Shown piece by piece: positions 33,598 to 43,248 of a stretch of 64,000 nucleotides of DNA. The notes under the pieces were generated by a model. That model had not been told where the DNA came from. It made no database searches and saw only the letters and a list, made by a program, of their open reading frames with translations. The stretch covers positions 28,452,166-28,516,165 of the forward strand of contig CAIIXF020000011.1 of the NCBI GenBank assembly GCA_903813345.2. The letters run 5' to 3'. Source of the stretch: Owenia fusiformis (lineage: Eukaryota; Annelida; Polychaeta; Sabellida; Oweniidae). How positions within the stretch are numbered: the stretch's first letter is position 1; each line of letters starts with the position of its first letter. The position numbers were made by a program, and so were the translations under genes.

Positions 33598-33958
33598 TAT
33601 ATTGTCGCCGTCTGCCTGTTTACTGGGGAAATAAACCCCCCTCGCCTGTCGCCCCTATCTCGAGAACCCCTGGTCCCACGGGCTCGGGGTTTGCGCCGTT
33701 CGACGCGGCGCGACGAGTACAGCCGGGGACCGACCTCACCCCCTGAGGCGACCGCGCCCTTTCCGCCTCACCCCCTAGGGAAACGCCCCGATTTTACCCC
33801 CAGGCAGCCGAAAAATCACACGCTAAAATCCCCGTCTATTGTTCCCTCACGTTCCCCGTAGACTTAATCCCAAATGTAAATATTGACTTCGGGGATTAAC
33901 CATTGTTCACCTTTGTTTACCCCCTCTATTGTGGGTCTATCTTCGACTAGTAAGTAGT
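33598..33958 (-). repeat. Terminal inverted repeat, right (361 bp)
   Basis: Inverted copy of 25477-25837, ending CTTCGACTAGTAAGTAGT. Its bottom strand is the G-rich strand. Equal lengths and very few differences (for example ACTTGT/ACTCGT near 25718 and 33715) suggest recent insertion or ongoing homogenisation. Confidence 0.9.
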
Positions 33959-33964
33959 GTTACA
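33959..33964. repeat. Target-site duplication, right (GTTACA)
   Basis: Exact copy of the hexamer at 25471-25476, immediately outside the right terminal repeat. Confidence 0.85.
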
Positions 33965-34288
33965 ATTGTTATAAACAAAACAAATTGTTACAATTTATTT
34001 TTCATCATCAATATAAATTATTTTATTTCTATTTTTCTGTTCTTTTAAAACTACAATGATTTTAGAAACAAAATTAATTAATTCAGCATTTGTGGCATCC
34101 TTTCAAATCCTCGATCAATACTGCTTTATACTGCATTCAATATAATTTGAAAATTTTATCTACCAATTTCAAATTGTTAAATAAATGATATTCATCATCG
34201 TAAGGACAATAGACTTTTCTTGCAACATCACCCACATACCACCCAATATAAAAATCTCAACTCAAGAACCTTATTATTTGTTTTACAG

Positions 34289-34468
34289 GAACAGAACCCA
34301 CCTACGTTAATTCTACAAATAACCCATCTGGTGATTATGCCAGAAATAATAACTTTGTAATACCTCTGACCGTTTTGGTACTTCTTGTAATCAAATATTT
34401 TGAGAAAAGACAATCAAATATACAGTCTGTAATTGCGCTAAATATGGGCAGTGTTTATAACGAAAACA
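34289..34468 (+). CDS. Terminal exon of a small single-pass membrane protein
   Basis: After a TTTTACAG acceptor the frame encodes an asparagine-rich segment with N-glycosylation sequons (NST, NPS-type). One transmembrane helix (FVIPLTVLVLLVI) and a basic, short cytoplasmic tail ending at TGA 34466-34468 follow. The TM core resembles that of the gene at 39.7-40.5 kb (VPLTVFVSTII). No upstream exon was found in the 325 bases to the left, where the Polinton-like element ends. Confidence 0.4.
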
Positions 34469-34729
34469 AATGAAGTGTAAATGTAAAATGTAAATGATAT
34501 TAAATACATGAACATTAGTACATGATATTGTACTAGTTTTCTAATCATTATCAAATTAGACGAGCACAGCTTTAACACTTTTATGACACGCGACAATAGA
34601 ACTGGTGTTAGTGATCCCCAATATTTACATAGATAAACAATACACACGCCTAAAAGTTACTGAGCAAAATGTGTTAACATAACACTCTTGTTGTACTTGT
34701 ATTGAACTACGCATCACTAAACTAGCAAG

Positions 34730-35522
34730 ATGAATACTTTATGTGCAATGAAACTCTGCAAATGTTCACCTAATATGGACTTCATAGAATGTCAAAATGT
34801 AGCAATGTGTCATGAGTTCCCTCAAAGAATCATTGACAGTGTCCAGCTAGGAAATTGTGTAGCTAAAATGCATGAAACAACTACAGCAGAACAACATGAT
34901 GATACATCAATAGTGAACAAAGGTTGGATTATACCTATCTATTTCTTGTGGAGTACTGTTGATTCTGGGTAAGTGGTGGCTCACACCTTTTTTATATATG
35001 ACCTTCATGTTTTCAAAAAATGATAACAAATCTTTGAATATTCATTAAAATAAATAGGTGTGTACATCGCCTTTCAGTGATTATCATTTGTTGTGTCAGT
35101 CGAAGATGCCGTACCTGGCTAAACGGACCAATGACACATACGTACAGGATGGGTAATGTAGATAACACCATGGGTGTCAACACCAGTGGTTTCGAGAAAT
35201 GTCAGGCAACGGCAGACTTCCAAGGTGAATCGTCAGACGAGGAGGTCATTTTTAAGTGAGTAATATCACTATAAAGGATTGTTAAAATCTGTACTTTATG
35301 TCTTAAAGTTTTATATATCATTTTTCTTTTGATTAAATATATCAAATAACGTACTGTTAATTATAAGTGCTTTATTCTATAACAATATATTAATAACATG
35401 CATATCTTTACAATTGTTGAGTAAAGACCAGAATACATATTTTATATTTACAGCCTTCATTCTCGACTGGACAACGTCGATACATCAACAGAGCAGTATT
35501 TTGATACTTCGACCAGTGTATG
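34730..35522 (+). CDS. Small cysteine-rich single-pass membrane protein, three exons
   Basis: Exons at 34730-34968, 35078-35255 and 35454-35522. Exon 1 encodes a cysteine-rich ectodomain (MNTLCAMKLCKCSPNMDF...) without an obvious signal peptide. The transmembrane part (LSISCGVLLIL joined across the intron to VIIICCVSRRC) uses another frame of exon 1, so a one-base shift or a different acceptor near 34914-34922 must be assumed. The cytoplasmic tail is acidic and S/T-rich and ends DTSTSV. The layout (Cys-rich exterior, one TM, phase-1 intron inside the TM, polar tail) is like the gene at 39.7 kb. No homologue is recognised. Confidence 0.4.
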
Positions 35523-35622
35523 AGCTTAAACATGAACATATACCCTCTTCCTATTAGTGTAGGGGTTTTACAAGGACAGAGCAGTACTTTGATACTTTGA
35601 CCAGTTTATGAGCTTAAACACT
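35488..35622. repeat. Short tandem duplication
   Basis: ACAGAGCAGTATTTTGATAC and the following ACCAGTGTATGAGCTTAAACA recur about 89 bp downstream with a few changes. The first copy is the end of the membrane-protein exon. Confidence 0.65.
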
Positions 35623-35786
35623 CTGTTGACCGGCTGGTGCAACAAATACCAGTCTACACGGAAAGACCGTGTGCGCGTGCACGAAGCCAGCTGCAGGAAC
35701 AACACAAACCAGGGAACTATCGATAACACAAACCAGGCAGAATGCAGTCAGACCTCCAGTGATGATCTCCCAGTGGAGATGCAGCC

Positions 35787-35996
35787 ATGGAGGAACTGAC
35801 CAGTGACATAGCGGTGAAGAGGACATTGGTGGAGGTCCTAGCCGAGTCTGATGAAGACATCAGAATGCTGGATCGGCTAGGACTCAAAATGGTTGCTGTC
35901 CACTTTGCTACATACGAAAACGGTGTGAAGAAAGCAGTGAAAACCGTTTCACTAAAAGACTTAATCAGTTTAACTGCATGTAAAAATAACATATGA
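35787..35996 (+). CDS. Small acidic ORF, unknown
   Basis: A 69-codon frame (MEELTSDIAVKRTLVEVL start) with a helical, heptad-like character. It overlaps an equally long frame on the same strand (35608-35799) and one on the other strand. No domain recognised. It could be the 3' end of a decayed element. Confidence 0.25.
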   Translation: MEELTSDIAVKRTLVEVLAESDEDIRMLDRLGLKMVAVHFATYENGVKKAVKTVSLKDLISLTACKNNI

Positions 35997-36985
35997 GGAT
36001 TAATAAAACGTGTGACTCTGGATATCAATGATTAGTGGAAGTATAAAAATGAAACATGAAAATCAAACCAGGCCCAAAGGGCACTCGTTTTGTGGTCTGG
36101 CACCAGTATTGGTGGAATTACACAAAAAAATAAAACTGCATGCAAAATATGTGAGACGATTATGCCTTACTCTATGGGGACATGCAGAAATGAAACCACA
36201 GTACTAAGTTTCAACATCAGGATGGCTAAATTGCTCTTTAAATCAAAGTATTTCATGCTGAACAGTAGAATGTAGGGAAAAAATAAGAAAACCTCACCGA
36301 TACAACCAAGAAAGCTTACGAGCTTTTCTTAAAACAATAACAGTGTTATACCTTGTGAAGTAGATGAATTATATTTTTTTAAATGTCAAATAAATATTAA
36401 TTTAATATCGAATTGAATGGATTTCAGCATTGGTTGCTTTTTCAAGTGAAAAAATGTAGAAGTTGAGAAAGTGGCGACGGCTCTCAATGAAGCATGGCCA
36501 TCCGGATCATCTGGCTCTGGCAACAATATTTCAAATGAGACAGATCTGTATGCTAGTAGGCTCATTTGCAATGGTGACACAAAAACCTTGCTGGCATTGT
36601 TAAACATGAAAACAATTAACAAGATGCTAGAGACTGCTTAAACACCAATAAAAGACTTGATACATTGGCTATAAGTACATGTAGTATAAATTGAATATAT
36701 TCAACAATCTTACCAAAAATATAATTGCGTCTTATCACTTAATTTCCCTATTAAATTCTTATATTTGGTTGTGAAATAAATATAAACACATTTATGTTAT
36801 ATGTTCTGTTCACTTATTTTGATCCAATTCTCCTTTTATTGACCAAAAAAATAATGCCAAAAATAAATAAAAAATATTTTTGAAATTATTGATTTCCAGT
36901 TTGATCAAGAGGCCAGACAGTCTCACACAACAGTACTGAATATAAAATTGTCATCACAGATGCCATATTCAGGAAGGCTGCAATA
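35997..36985. other. No gene seen
   Basis: AT-rich spacer with only short, unsupported frames on either strand (36090-36275 plus, 36386-36622 minus). Confidence 0.35.
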
Positions 36986-37725
36986 GCGCCATCTGTTTTA
37001 ATGAGCATAGAACGTTCGCTGGAGACCAAGAACTGTTCTTATTCCTTCGACAGACGCGATGTCAAAGTGTTTCAATTAACCAGCAGCAGCTTTACATTTT
37101 GTTTCAAAGATGTGTTCATGGGCGACATCCCCTCCATGATTTATTGTATGCTGATCAATTCGAATACAGTGGCTCTATGAAACTGAACCCATTTAACATG
37201 AAGCTCTACAACCAAGTTTGCTATGTGACCTTGCCCTTGGTGTTCCTCCAGCTTCTGGTAACTCAGACAAGTATACATTCTACTGTCAGAAACTTGAGAA
37301 ATAATTGACTCTTTCACATGCTGCTGCCCAAAACAACATATACTTGAACAGCAACAGACAAAAATGCCTTTATGATGTTAAGGCAGAAACAAAAGTTTAC
37401 ACACCAAATGATGCTGTGTGGCTCAACAGCTCTGTTGTAAATCCTAGCACAACTCCAAAGTTTCTAAATCCCTGGACTGGGCCATATTAAGTCCTTGAAC
37501 TTGCCTCCAATTTGGTTACCAAAATTCTAGATCAAAATGATAAAATCAAGGTAGTACACAAAAATAGATTGAAACCTTTCTGGGCATTTGCCTGGGTGGT
37601 TTTCATCAGGAGTCCTCAGGGAGTGTGCAAAATGATATTTTCCCAATCTGACCCAATTGCAATCTTGAAACCTAATAAGCGTGTCCGAAAACCCTCTGCA
37701 TGGTTACATGACTACGCTCTTGAAT
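36986..37725 (+). pseudogene. Ty3/Gypsy integrase C-terminal fragment
   Basis: Frames between 37099 and 37600 give GRHPLHDLLY, DLALGVPP with a KLEK start, then SHAAAQNN...SNRQKCLYDVKA, VYTPNDAVWLNSSVV, KFLNPWTGPY and VVHKNRLKPF. This is the classical end of a Gypsy polyprotein: the helix after the integrase core, the GPY/F module and the H-NRLKPF box. Stops at 37306 and 37488 and frame changes near 37260 and 37300 show that it is dead. The catalytic DDE core and the reverse transcriptase are not seen upstream. Confidence 0.75.
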
Positions 37726-37833
37726 AAATGTTATACTTAATTTAAAAATAAATTTCAACTAACCTTTTGCTTACTATGTAAGCATTATCAGGTGCATGTG
37801 CATCCACATTTACCTTCCCTTGATTTTTTCCAG

Positions 37834-38257
37834 ATGAGACTACACATGTGCCAGGAGGTGGTGAATGGCAAACCATGTGGTGCGGCCTTTACCATACATC
37901 CAGATCTACACCAGCACTACGAAAAACATCATACAAGGGCAATTCCTTTTTCGGAATGAGGAAAAGTCTATGAAAGTAAAAAGAGTCTATGAAAGTAACA
38001 AGAAACTTAAGAAGCATATGCAAAATTCACACGGAGAATGTTGGACCTGTCTCCAGTGTGGCTGGACTCGTCCCACTTATTTTCCAAATAAAATAGGTGA
38101 TCACTTGAAAACCCACTCTTTAGCCCCTGCTCTACCTAACATTCCCAGTCTGCTGGACCTTGACCTTGGTTCAGGGATGTTAAACTTGATGGGATCAACA
38201 TCCAAAGACCTGGACAGGATAGCACCATCAATCCTGGACAGTTCAACGCTATCATAG
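37834..38257 (+). pseudogene. C2H2 zinc-finger gene exon, damaged
   Basis: After a TTTTTTCCAG acceptor the exon reads MRLHMCQEVVNGKPCGAAF, a C2H2 finger ending QHYEKHH. The next finger is spoiled. Where its cysteine codon is expected (after IPFSE) there is TGA at 37957-37959, followed by an 18-bp tandem copy of GTCTATGAAAGTAA. After the frame change it continues KLKKHMQNSHGECWTCLQCGW...IGDHLKTHS, one more C2H2-like finger. A possible next exon (38452-38612, EAIDSLPEDEVRELL) ends at TAA. Whether it was a host regulator or transposon-borne is unclear. Confidence 0.45.
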
Positions 38258-38802
38258 GCCCCCCAGTCTGATATAACGAACCTGGTCGAGATTGTGCCTA
38301 CTCAATCTCCCATCCCTAAATGAAGAAAAAAGGGGGCAAGAACCTTTGTAGTGGTCCTCCAGAGGCTTGAATCAATAAATGTACATGTAATTCTATAATT
38401 GTTATACATGTAGTAGAAAATGATATAGCATTCATAATTTCTTTGTTATAGGAGGCAATCGATAGCTTGCCGGAGGATGAGGTGAGAGAGTTGCTGAGAC
38501 AAACTGCCATTCAGCACCCTGGTGTGTTCCATAGTGTAGTAACAGCAGCAAGTGCCAGTAAAGATCCACAACATCCTAGCCCCAGACCAGAAGGAAGGAT
38601 TTCAACTTAAGTTTCTATTTGCCTACTTTTGATCAAGATAATTACAGTCAGATGCCAGAAGGTAGTAACCGGTTTTGCCACCAGGTGGCTTAGTCAGGGG
38701 GAAATATCATGGCAGGGTATTTCAAAGTTCCCTTGAATATTCATCAGTTTATGTGGTTCACTTTTCATATTACTCCTATGTATCAGATAGTTTCAAATTA
38801 AA

Positions 38803-39195
38803 ATGTCCAGGAAAAGAAAATATTATATGTCCAACACAAGAAAAAAAAAATCACTTTTTCTGATTTTACAACATCAACAACTGCCCGGGAGGTATCCCAA
38901 GAGGCCTCATACAAACATCAAATGCAACGCCCCTGAGAAAGAAACTTCTGACATTGCCAAGGCGTTACATCACTGTAGCGACCAACTTACAGAAGGTACT
39001 ACTCTCCATAGTCAGAATAGACTTGAATACCACAGGCAACAAACCTTAGAAACCATCAAAACACTAGCAACAACCACTGGCCATGTGGAGGCGGACAAAT
39101 TGGCTGAACAATACAGACGAGAGGCTTCCAAACAAAAAGAAGAAAACCAAGCAAAAAACCTTGTGGAAAGAGACAGTAAAATAAAACTATTTTAA
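38803..39195 (+). CDS. Lys/Gln-rich helical ORF, unknown
   Basis: A 130-codon frame. The second half is strongly charged and helical (ALHHCSDQLTEG, HRQQTLETIKTLATTTGH, EQYRREASKQKEENQAK). It ends 13 bases upstream of a histone-type stem-loop. It is not a histone, and no family is recognised. The first 25 codons are low complexity, so the true start or an acceptor may lie near 38880. Confidence 0.35.
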   Translation: MSRKRKYYMSNTRKKKSLFLILQHQQLPGRYPKRPHTNIKCNAPEKETSDIAKALHHCSDQLTEGTTLHSQNRLEYHRQQTLETIKTLATTTGHVEADKLAEQYRREASKQKEENQAKNLVERDSKIKLF

Positions 39196-39208
39196 AAAAT
39201 ACAACTCC

Positions 39209-39224
39209 GGCCCTTCTCAGGGCC
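39209..39224 (+). other. Histone-type mRNA 3' stem-loop, orphan
   Basis: GGCCCTTCTCAGGGCC forms a 6-bp stem with a four-base loop, flanked by AACTCC on the left and ACAAAC on the right. This matches the consensus of metazoan replication-dependent histone 3' ends except for loop position two. No histone coding region lies upstream and no clear purine-rich downstream element was seen. It is a retroposed remnant, a reused 3' end signal of the ORF above, or chance. Confidence 0.5.
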
Positions 39225-39725
39225 ACAAACCTCTACCAAAAGAGCAATTGAACATTTATGAATTAAAAAGTATGAATGTGTACAACGTATGAAATGTATA
39301 TACGTGTATGGAAACTACCAAACATGTTAACCCATACCTAAATTGACCCTTCTGAAACTTATAAAACTAACTTTAAAAGCAAACAACACTTCCACTACTA
39401 GTGCCAACCAAAACACACCAAACTTTTACAATTCTAACCTGCAAACCATTGCCCGTACTTCGGAACACACACACGTGTATACATTAACAATCTCCCGTTC
39501 TCCTTTCCCCCTCCCCATTTCCAAAGCCGCTATCGAAGAACACATCATGGACTACCACCCATGAAACATCTTGTGCTCTTATGAGACACATATAAGAGAG
39601 ATGGTCCACTACAGGACTGGGATGTCCGGCCATCCTCACAAAAACAAACAAAAAACAAAATTGTAGAGGTTACATTACGTCCATAATATTGTCATCAGAA
39701 TAGCGTAGTACCGGAAGCTGTAAAC
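39225..39725. other. No gene seen
   Basis: Sequence rich in AACC/ACAAAC. A frame at 39343-39564 (threonine/asparagine-rich) has no domain. Confidence 0.3.
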
Positions 39726-40462
39726 ATGCATCGTCCGGTATTAGGATTTTTTGGCATAATCATATTGAGTATCATATGTGTTTCAACTGGATACAAATGT
39801 GCTTGCAGCATACCAGAGGCATGCAATAATGTAAGTGCTGCGGAAATAGGGAAGATGCCAGTTACGGAGCCAACTGTGAACCGTCGAGAAACTGCTTCTT
39901 AGTGTCGGGCCAAGTGTATTTTGGAAACTGCGCCATATTAGGTAAGTTAGATTCAAGTAGGGGGAGAAGATTTAGGCGGAGATTACAAAAATGACAAAGG
40001 AGATCAGCTATCAAACGAGGTTGTCATCACCATACAAATTGTTGTGCCTTTAACAGTGTTTGTGTCAACAATAATTGGTAAGATTTTGCATATGGATAAT
40101 ATTATAATATAAACGTGAAAAAAGATAAGTGTAAGAAAAAAGAACAAACCAAAATGTGGCTTGCTTCAACGAAACTGGTTGTTTTATGTATCGTATTGCA
40201 TTTGATTTGAATTAATTATTCGGGTTAATTTTGTAATTTCAGGATGAGTGATAGGAATTTGGAAGAAATGCCTTTGCAAACCTAAAAAGAGAGCGGCAGT
40301 CCCTGCGGACTCAGAATTTTGGAGCGTGACAAGAGAGAATGAAGACGATTCTTCGCGTAGTATCACCAGCTCGCAGGCCAGCTCTGCTTCTATAGAAAAC
40401 GCACCTGTAACCGAGAGAACTAGAAGCAAGGTTTCTCTGCAATCAACAACAAGTTTCATTTA
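39726..40462 (+). pseudogene. Cys-rich single-pass membrane protein gene, frame-shifted
   Basis: ATG 39726 opens with a clear signal peptide (GFFGIIILSIICVSTG) and a cysteine-rich start (YKCACSIPEAC). The cysteine-rich region continues in another frame after about 39830 (CCGN.., NCFLVSGQVYFGNC). A further shift near 39960 leads to an acidic stalk and a transmembrane helix (IQIVVPLTVFVSTII). That helix is split by an intron (donor after 40078; an acceptor at 40248 keeps phase). It continues VIGIWKKCLCKPKKR into a 60-residue serine-rich tail ending STTSFI. The layout matches the gene at 34.7 kb, including the intron in the TM helix. Two frame breaks suggest a pseudogene or assembly errors. Confidence 0.5.
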
Positions 40463-40710
40463 GATGTCACTCATATTTGTTCAACGTGAAAATATATCAG
40501 ATAACGTTAACTCGGTTAATTTCTGTTAGGAATGTTTTTATTAGGGCCGAAGTTATTAAGTGGACAGCGTTGGTATTATTGTATGACATTAGGAATACTT
40601 ATTGACATAGGGTAAGGTTTGTATAATTACAGGAGATGAGAAGGGGGTAAGGGGTAATGTAACCCCTAACACTTACCTTGAGAAAAAATGTGAAAAAAGT
40701 GAGGAAAAAA

Positions 40711-40822
40711 ATGTATACAGCACTTTCTCAAAGTGCGGCAAAATTGACACTCTAATCAATTTTCAAAACATCACTTACCTTGCAAATGTGTAAAATGTAT
40801 ACAGCACTTTCTCAAAGTGCTG
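40711..40822. repeat. Two copies of a hairpin-forming repeat
   Basis: ATGTATACAGCACTTTCTCA with AAGTGC following occurs at 40711 and again at about 40795. Each copy contains the palindrome AGCACTTT-ctc-AAAGTGC(T). Both lie within a CTTACCTTG-containing repeat of about 85 bp. Confidence 0.6.
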
Positions 40823-41374
40823 TAATATAAATGTAAGCACTAAATTCTATTAACTTACCTTGACAATTACAACTGCTTTGTGAAACTACACTTTTTTATT
40901 TATTCATTAAATAATAATCTATAATCTTTAGTTATAGTATAGATGTTTTTCAACTTGTCAGACTTTTACCACAGATAAATGGTAAAAGCACCTTAGTTTC
41001 TGTGAATGTAAAGACCATTAGCCTATAACACATTTAGAGGAGACATAGTCAGCTTTGTACCCGAAAAACACGGACCTATTTCTGGATATTTATATCTCTA
41101 ATTTCCAAAAGATATTTGAGATCTCTGTACTTCATCCATTTTGGGTTGAACACTTGTGACATCAGTATTACAATGTCCATCCACAGTGATGTAACACCTG
41201 GAGCCATCAGCTCGTTCCAGGATTATGTGAGTTAGTATGGTGTCAACCATCCCTCAGCAAGATAGGATCTTATTCATTGCAGATTCAGGACCATACCTCT
41301 GAAAAACAATCATTCTTGTACTTGAGCGAAGTCATTAAAAACTAGATTTTGGAAATTGAACGAAGTTCAATTTC
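40823..41374. other. No gene seen
   Basis: Intergenic. It contains a small palindrome (TTGAACGAAGTTCAA near 41356) next to the repeat block that follows. Confidence 0.35.
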
Positions 41375-42813
41375 AGACTCCAGATCTAGACTTTTTTTAG
41401 CCGAGTCATCCAGAATAAGCCGAGTCATCCAGAATAAGCTGAGTCATCTAGAAAGAGATGGATAAATAAAATAGGAAGGTAGGATAGAATAGGAAAGAAC
41501 GATAGGATAGAATAAGAAAGAAGGATAGGATAGAATAGGAAGAAAGGATAGGATAGGATAGGAAGGATAGGAAGGAAAAGATATGAAGGAAGGATAGATA
41601 GGAAGGATAGGGTAGGATGAGATAGGAGGATGGATGAATTTTTCAATATTTTCTTCTCTACTCTTGACTTTCTATCAGGATACCATCAGATCGATTTTTC
41701 TCGAAATTTCAAAACGCTATCACTTCCGAACCGGAAGTCGGATCGAAATTTGGTTTGCAGATTCGGATTCCTGACAAAATTCTTCCCCTAATTCATAACT
41801 CATACGTTAAATTTGGAGATTTTTTATTTTGACCTACTTTTCGGACACGCCATAACTTCCGAACCGGAAGTCGGATCGAAATTTGGTTTGCAGATTCGGA
41901 TTCCTGACAAAATTCTACCCTTAATTCATAACTCATATATTCAATTTGGAGAACTTTTTATTTTGACCTACTTTTCGGACACCATATCTCAAAGGTGGGT
42001 CAAAATACTTTCTGACGGCAAAAGGCTAACACTATTAGCATATTCTTGGCTACATGTATACACAATTTCGAAGAATATAATTAAAGTGTAGTGTCAGAAT
42101 CGAAAAAATAAGGAAAACCTATGAATTTGACCTAGATTTTGACCTAGGCATTTCGGTGTCCAAATTGTGAAGCTAGATGGCTTTTGAGGTCCCCTTCTTT
42201 TAAAGGCTTTGATTATATGAAGCTGAACTCAGTCTATATGCCGTATTTTTCACTTCAAAAAAATATTTTTTCCCATTGACTTAACATGGGCACCAAATTT
42301 AGCGATTTTTGAGTTTTCAAAACGCCATAACTTCCGAACTGGAAGTCGGATCGAAATTTCGTTTTCAGATTTGGAATCCTGAGAAAATTTCCTATAAGAC
42401 TAATATCCTGGACATTTGATTCGGAGAACTTTTTTTTGGACCTCGTTTTCGGACACTGATATCTCGAAATCGGTTTGAGATATCAAAAAACTAAATCGAC
42501 CCTAGGTTTCCTACTTTTTTATAAGGAACACAATGAAAAAAAACCGGATTGAAAATATTGAAGGACGACCGAGAAAATCGAAAAAAGTGACAAAGTACTG
42601 GATTTGACCTAGTTCTTGACCTTTGACCTAGATAAAAATTTGACCCAATTTCCGAGGAACTAGATACTGGACATAAATTGACTGAATAATGATCTTTATT
42701 GGAAGCCTTATGGTTATCGAGAAAACTGGGAAAGAATAATAAAGAATAATAATAATAATAAAGAATAAGAATACTGACGAAAACAATAGACTCCAGATTG
42801 ACATCTGGAGTCT
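41375..42813. repeat. Satellite-rich repeat block with AGACTCCAGAT ends
   Basis: It starts AGACTCCAGATCT and ends ATCTGGAGTCT, inverted copies of each other. Inside are three tandem 22-bp units (GAGTCATCCAGAATAAGC, 41402-41455), a GGATA/GGAAG simple repeat (41456-41640), and units of about 131 bp with CTTCCGAACCGGAAGTCGGA at about 41726 and 41856 and a diverged copy at about 42328. A perfect 11-bp hairpin with a 4-base loop closes the block (42788-42813). Parts recur at 16046-16830. Confidence 0.65.
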
Positions 42814-43248
42814 AATAATTATAAGGTAGATTATACGTGTGATAAGGATTTTGATGTTATTTTTCAGGATCATATTAATTAATGAGTGATGAAATGGGCA
42901 CACACATTTACTCATTCTAGTAGAAGATCAAGATCTAAATGTATATTTGTAATAATTTCTCCCAATTTTTCTACTTTTGATATACATAGAATATATACAC
43001 GAGCTTGTAAAACCAAAAGACCAATGGACATTTTATTCAAACTGACAACACATATTGGAATTTAAAATACATATGTGTATGATATCTATGCTTTTTAAAA
43101 TAGTTTTAATTTTCAATGCTGGAGCATGACTAATTCTAAATTCCCTAACCTAGTCTTGTATTGAATCCATGAGGACCACAATCTCCTATCATTTAGTACT
43201 TCACCTAATGATGGGATGATGATGTATTGAAGTCAAGGGGGCAAAGAC
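42814..43248. other. 3' flank of SUPT3H, no further gene seen
   Basis: AT-rich. It could contain an additional terminal exon of SUPT3H on the minus strand, but I could not identify one. Confidence 0.35.

Larger units (their letters stand above)
25477..33958 (+). mobile_element. Polinton/Maverick-like DNA element, 8,482 bp, compact
   Basis: Bounded by 361-bp terminal inverted repeats and a 6-bp target duplication. Cargo, all on the plus strand: an unknown 220-residue ORF (26644), the N-terminal part of a Polinton-type protein-primed DNA polymerase in four exons (28594-30854), a spliced unknown protein (31017-32809) and an adenain-like cysteine protease (32805-33314). Known Polintons are usually 15-20 kb and also encode a retroviral-type integrase, an FtsK-like packaging ATPase and major and minor capsid proteins. 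None of these is recognisable here. The terminal repeats, target duplication and two hallmark genes make the class assignment strong. Whether this is an internal-deletion derivative or a distinct compact lineage cannot be told from one copy. Confidence 0.85.

Noticed and set aside
25477-33958. Parvovirus or bidnavirus interpretation of the element
   Set aside because: No NS1/SF3 helicase or parvoviral capsid motif is seen; the 6-bp target duplication and adenain-like protease fit Polintons.
38803-39195. A histone gene upstream of the stem-loop
   Set aside because: The ORF has no histone-fold motifs and its composition does not fit H1 tails.
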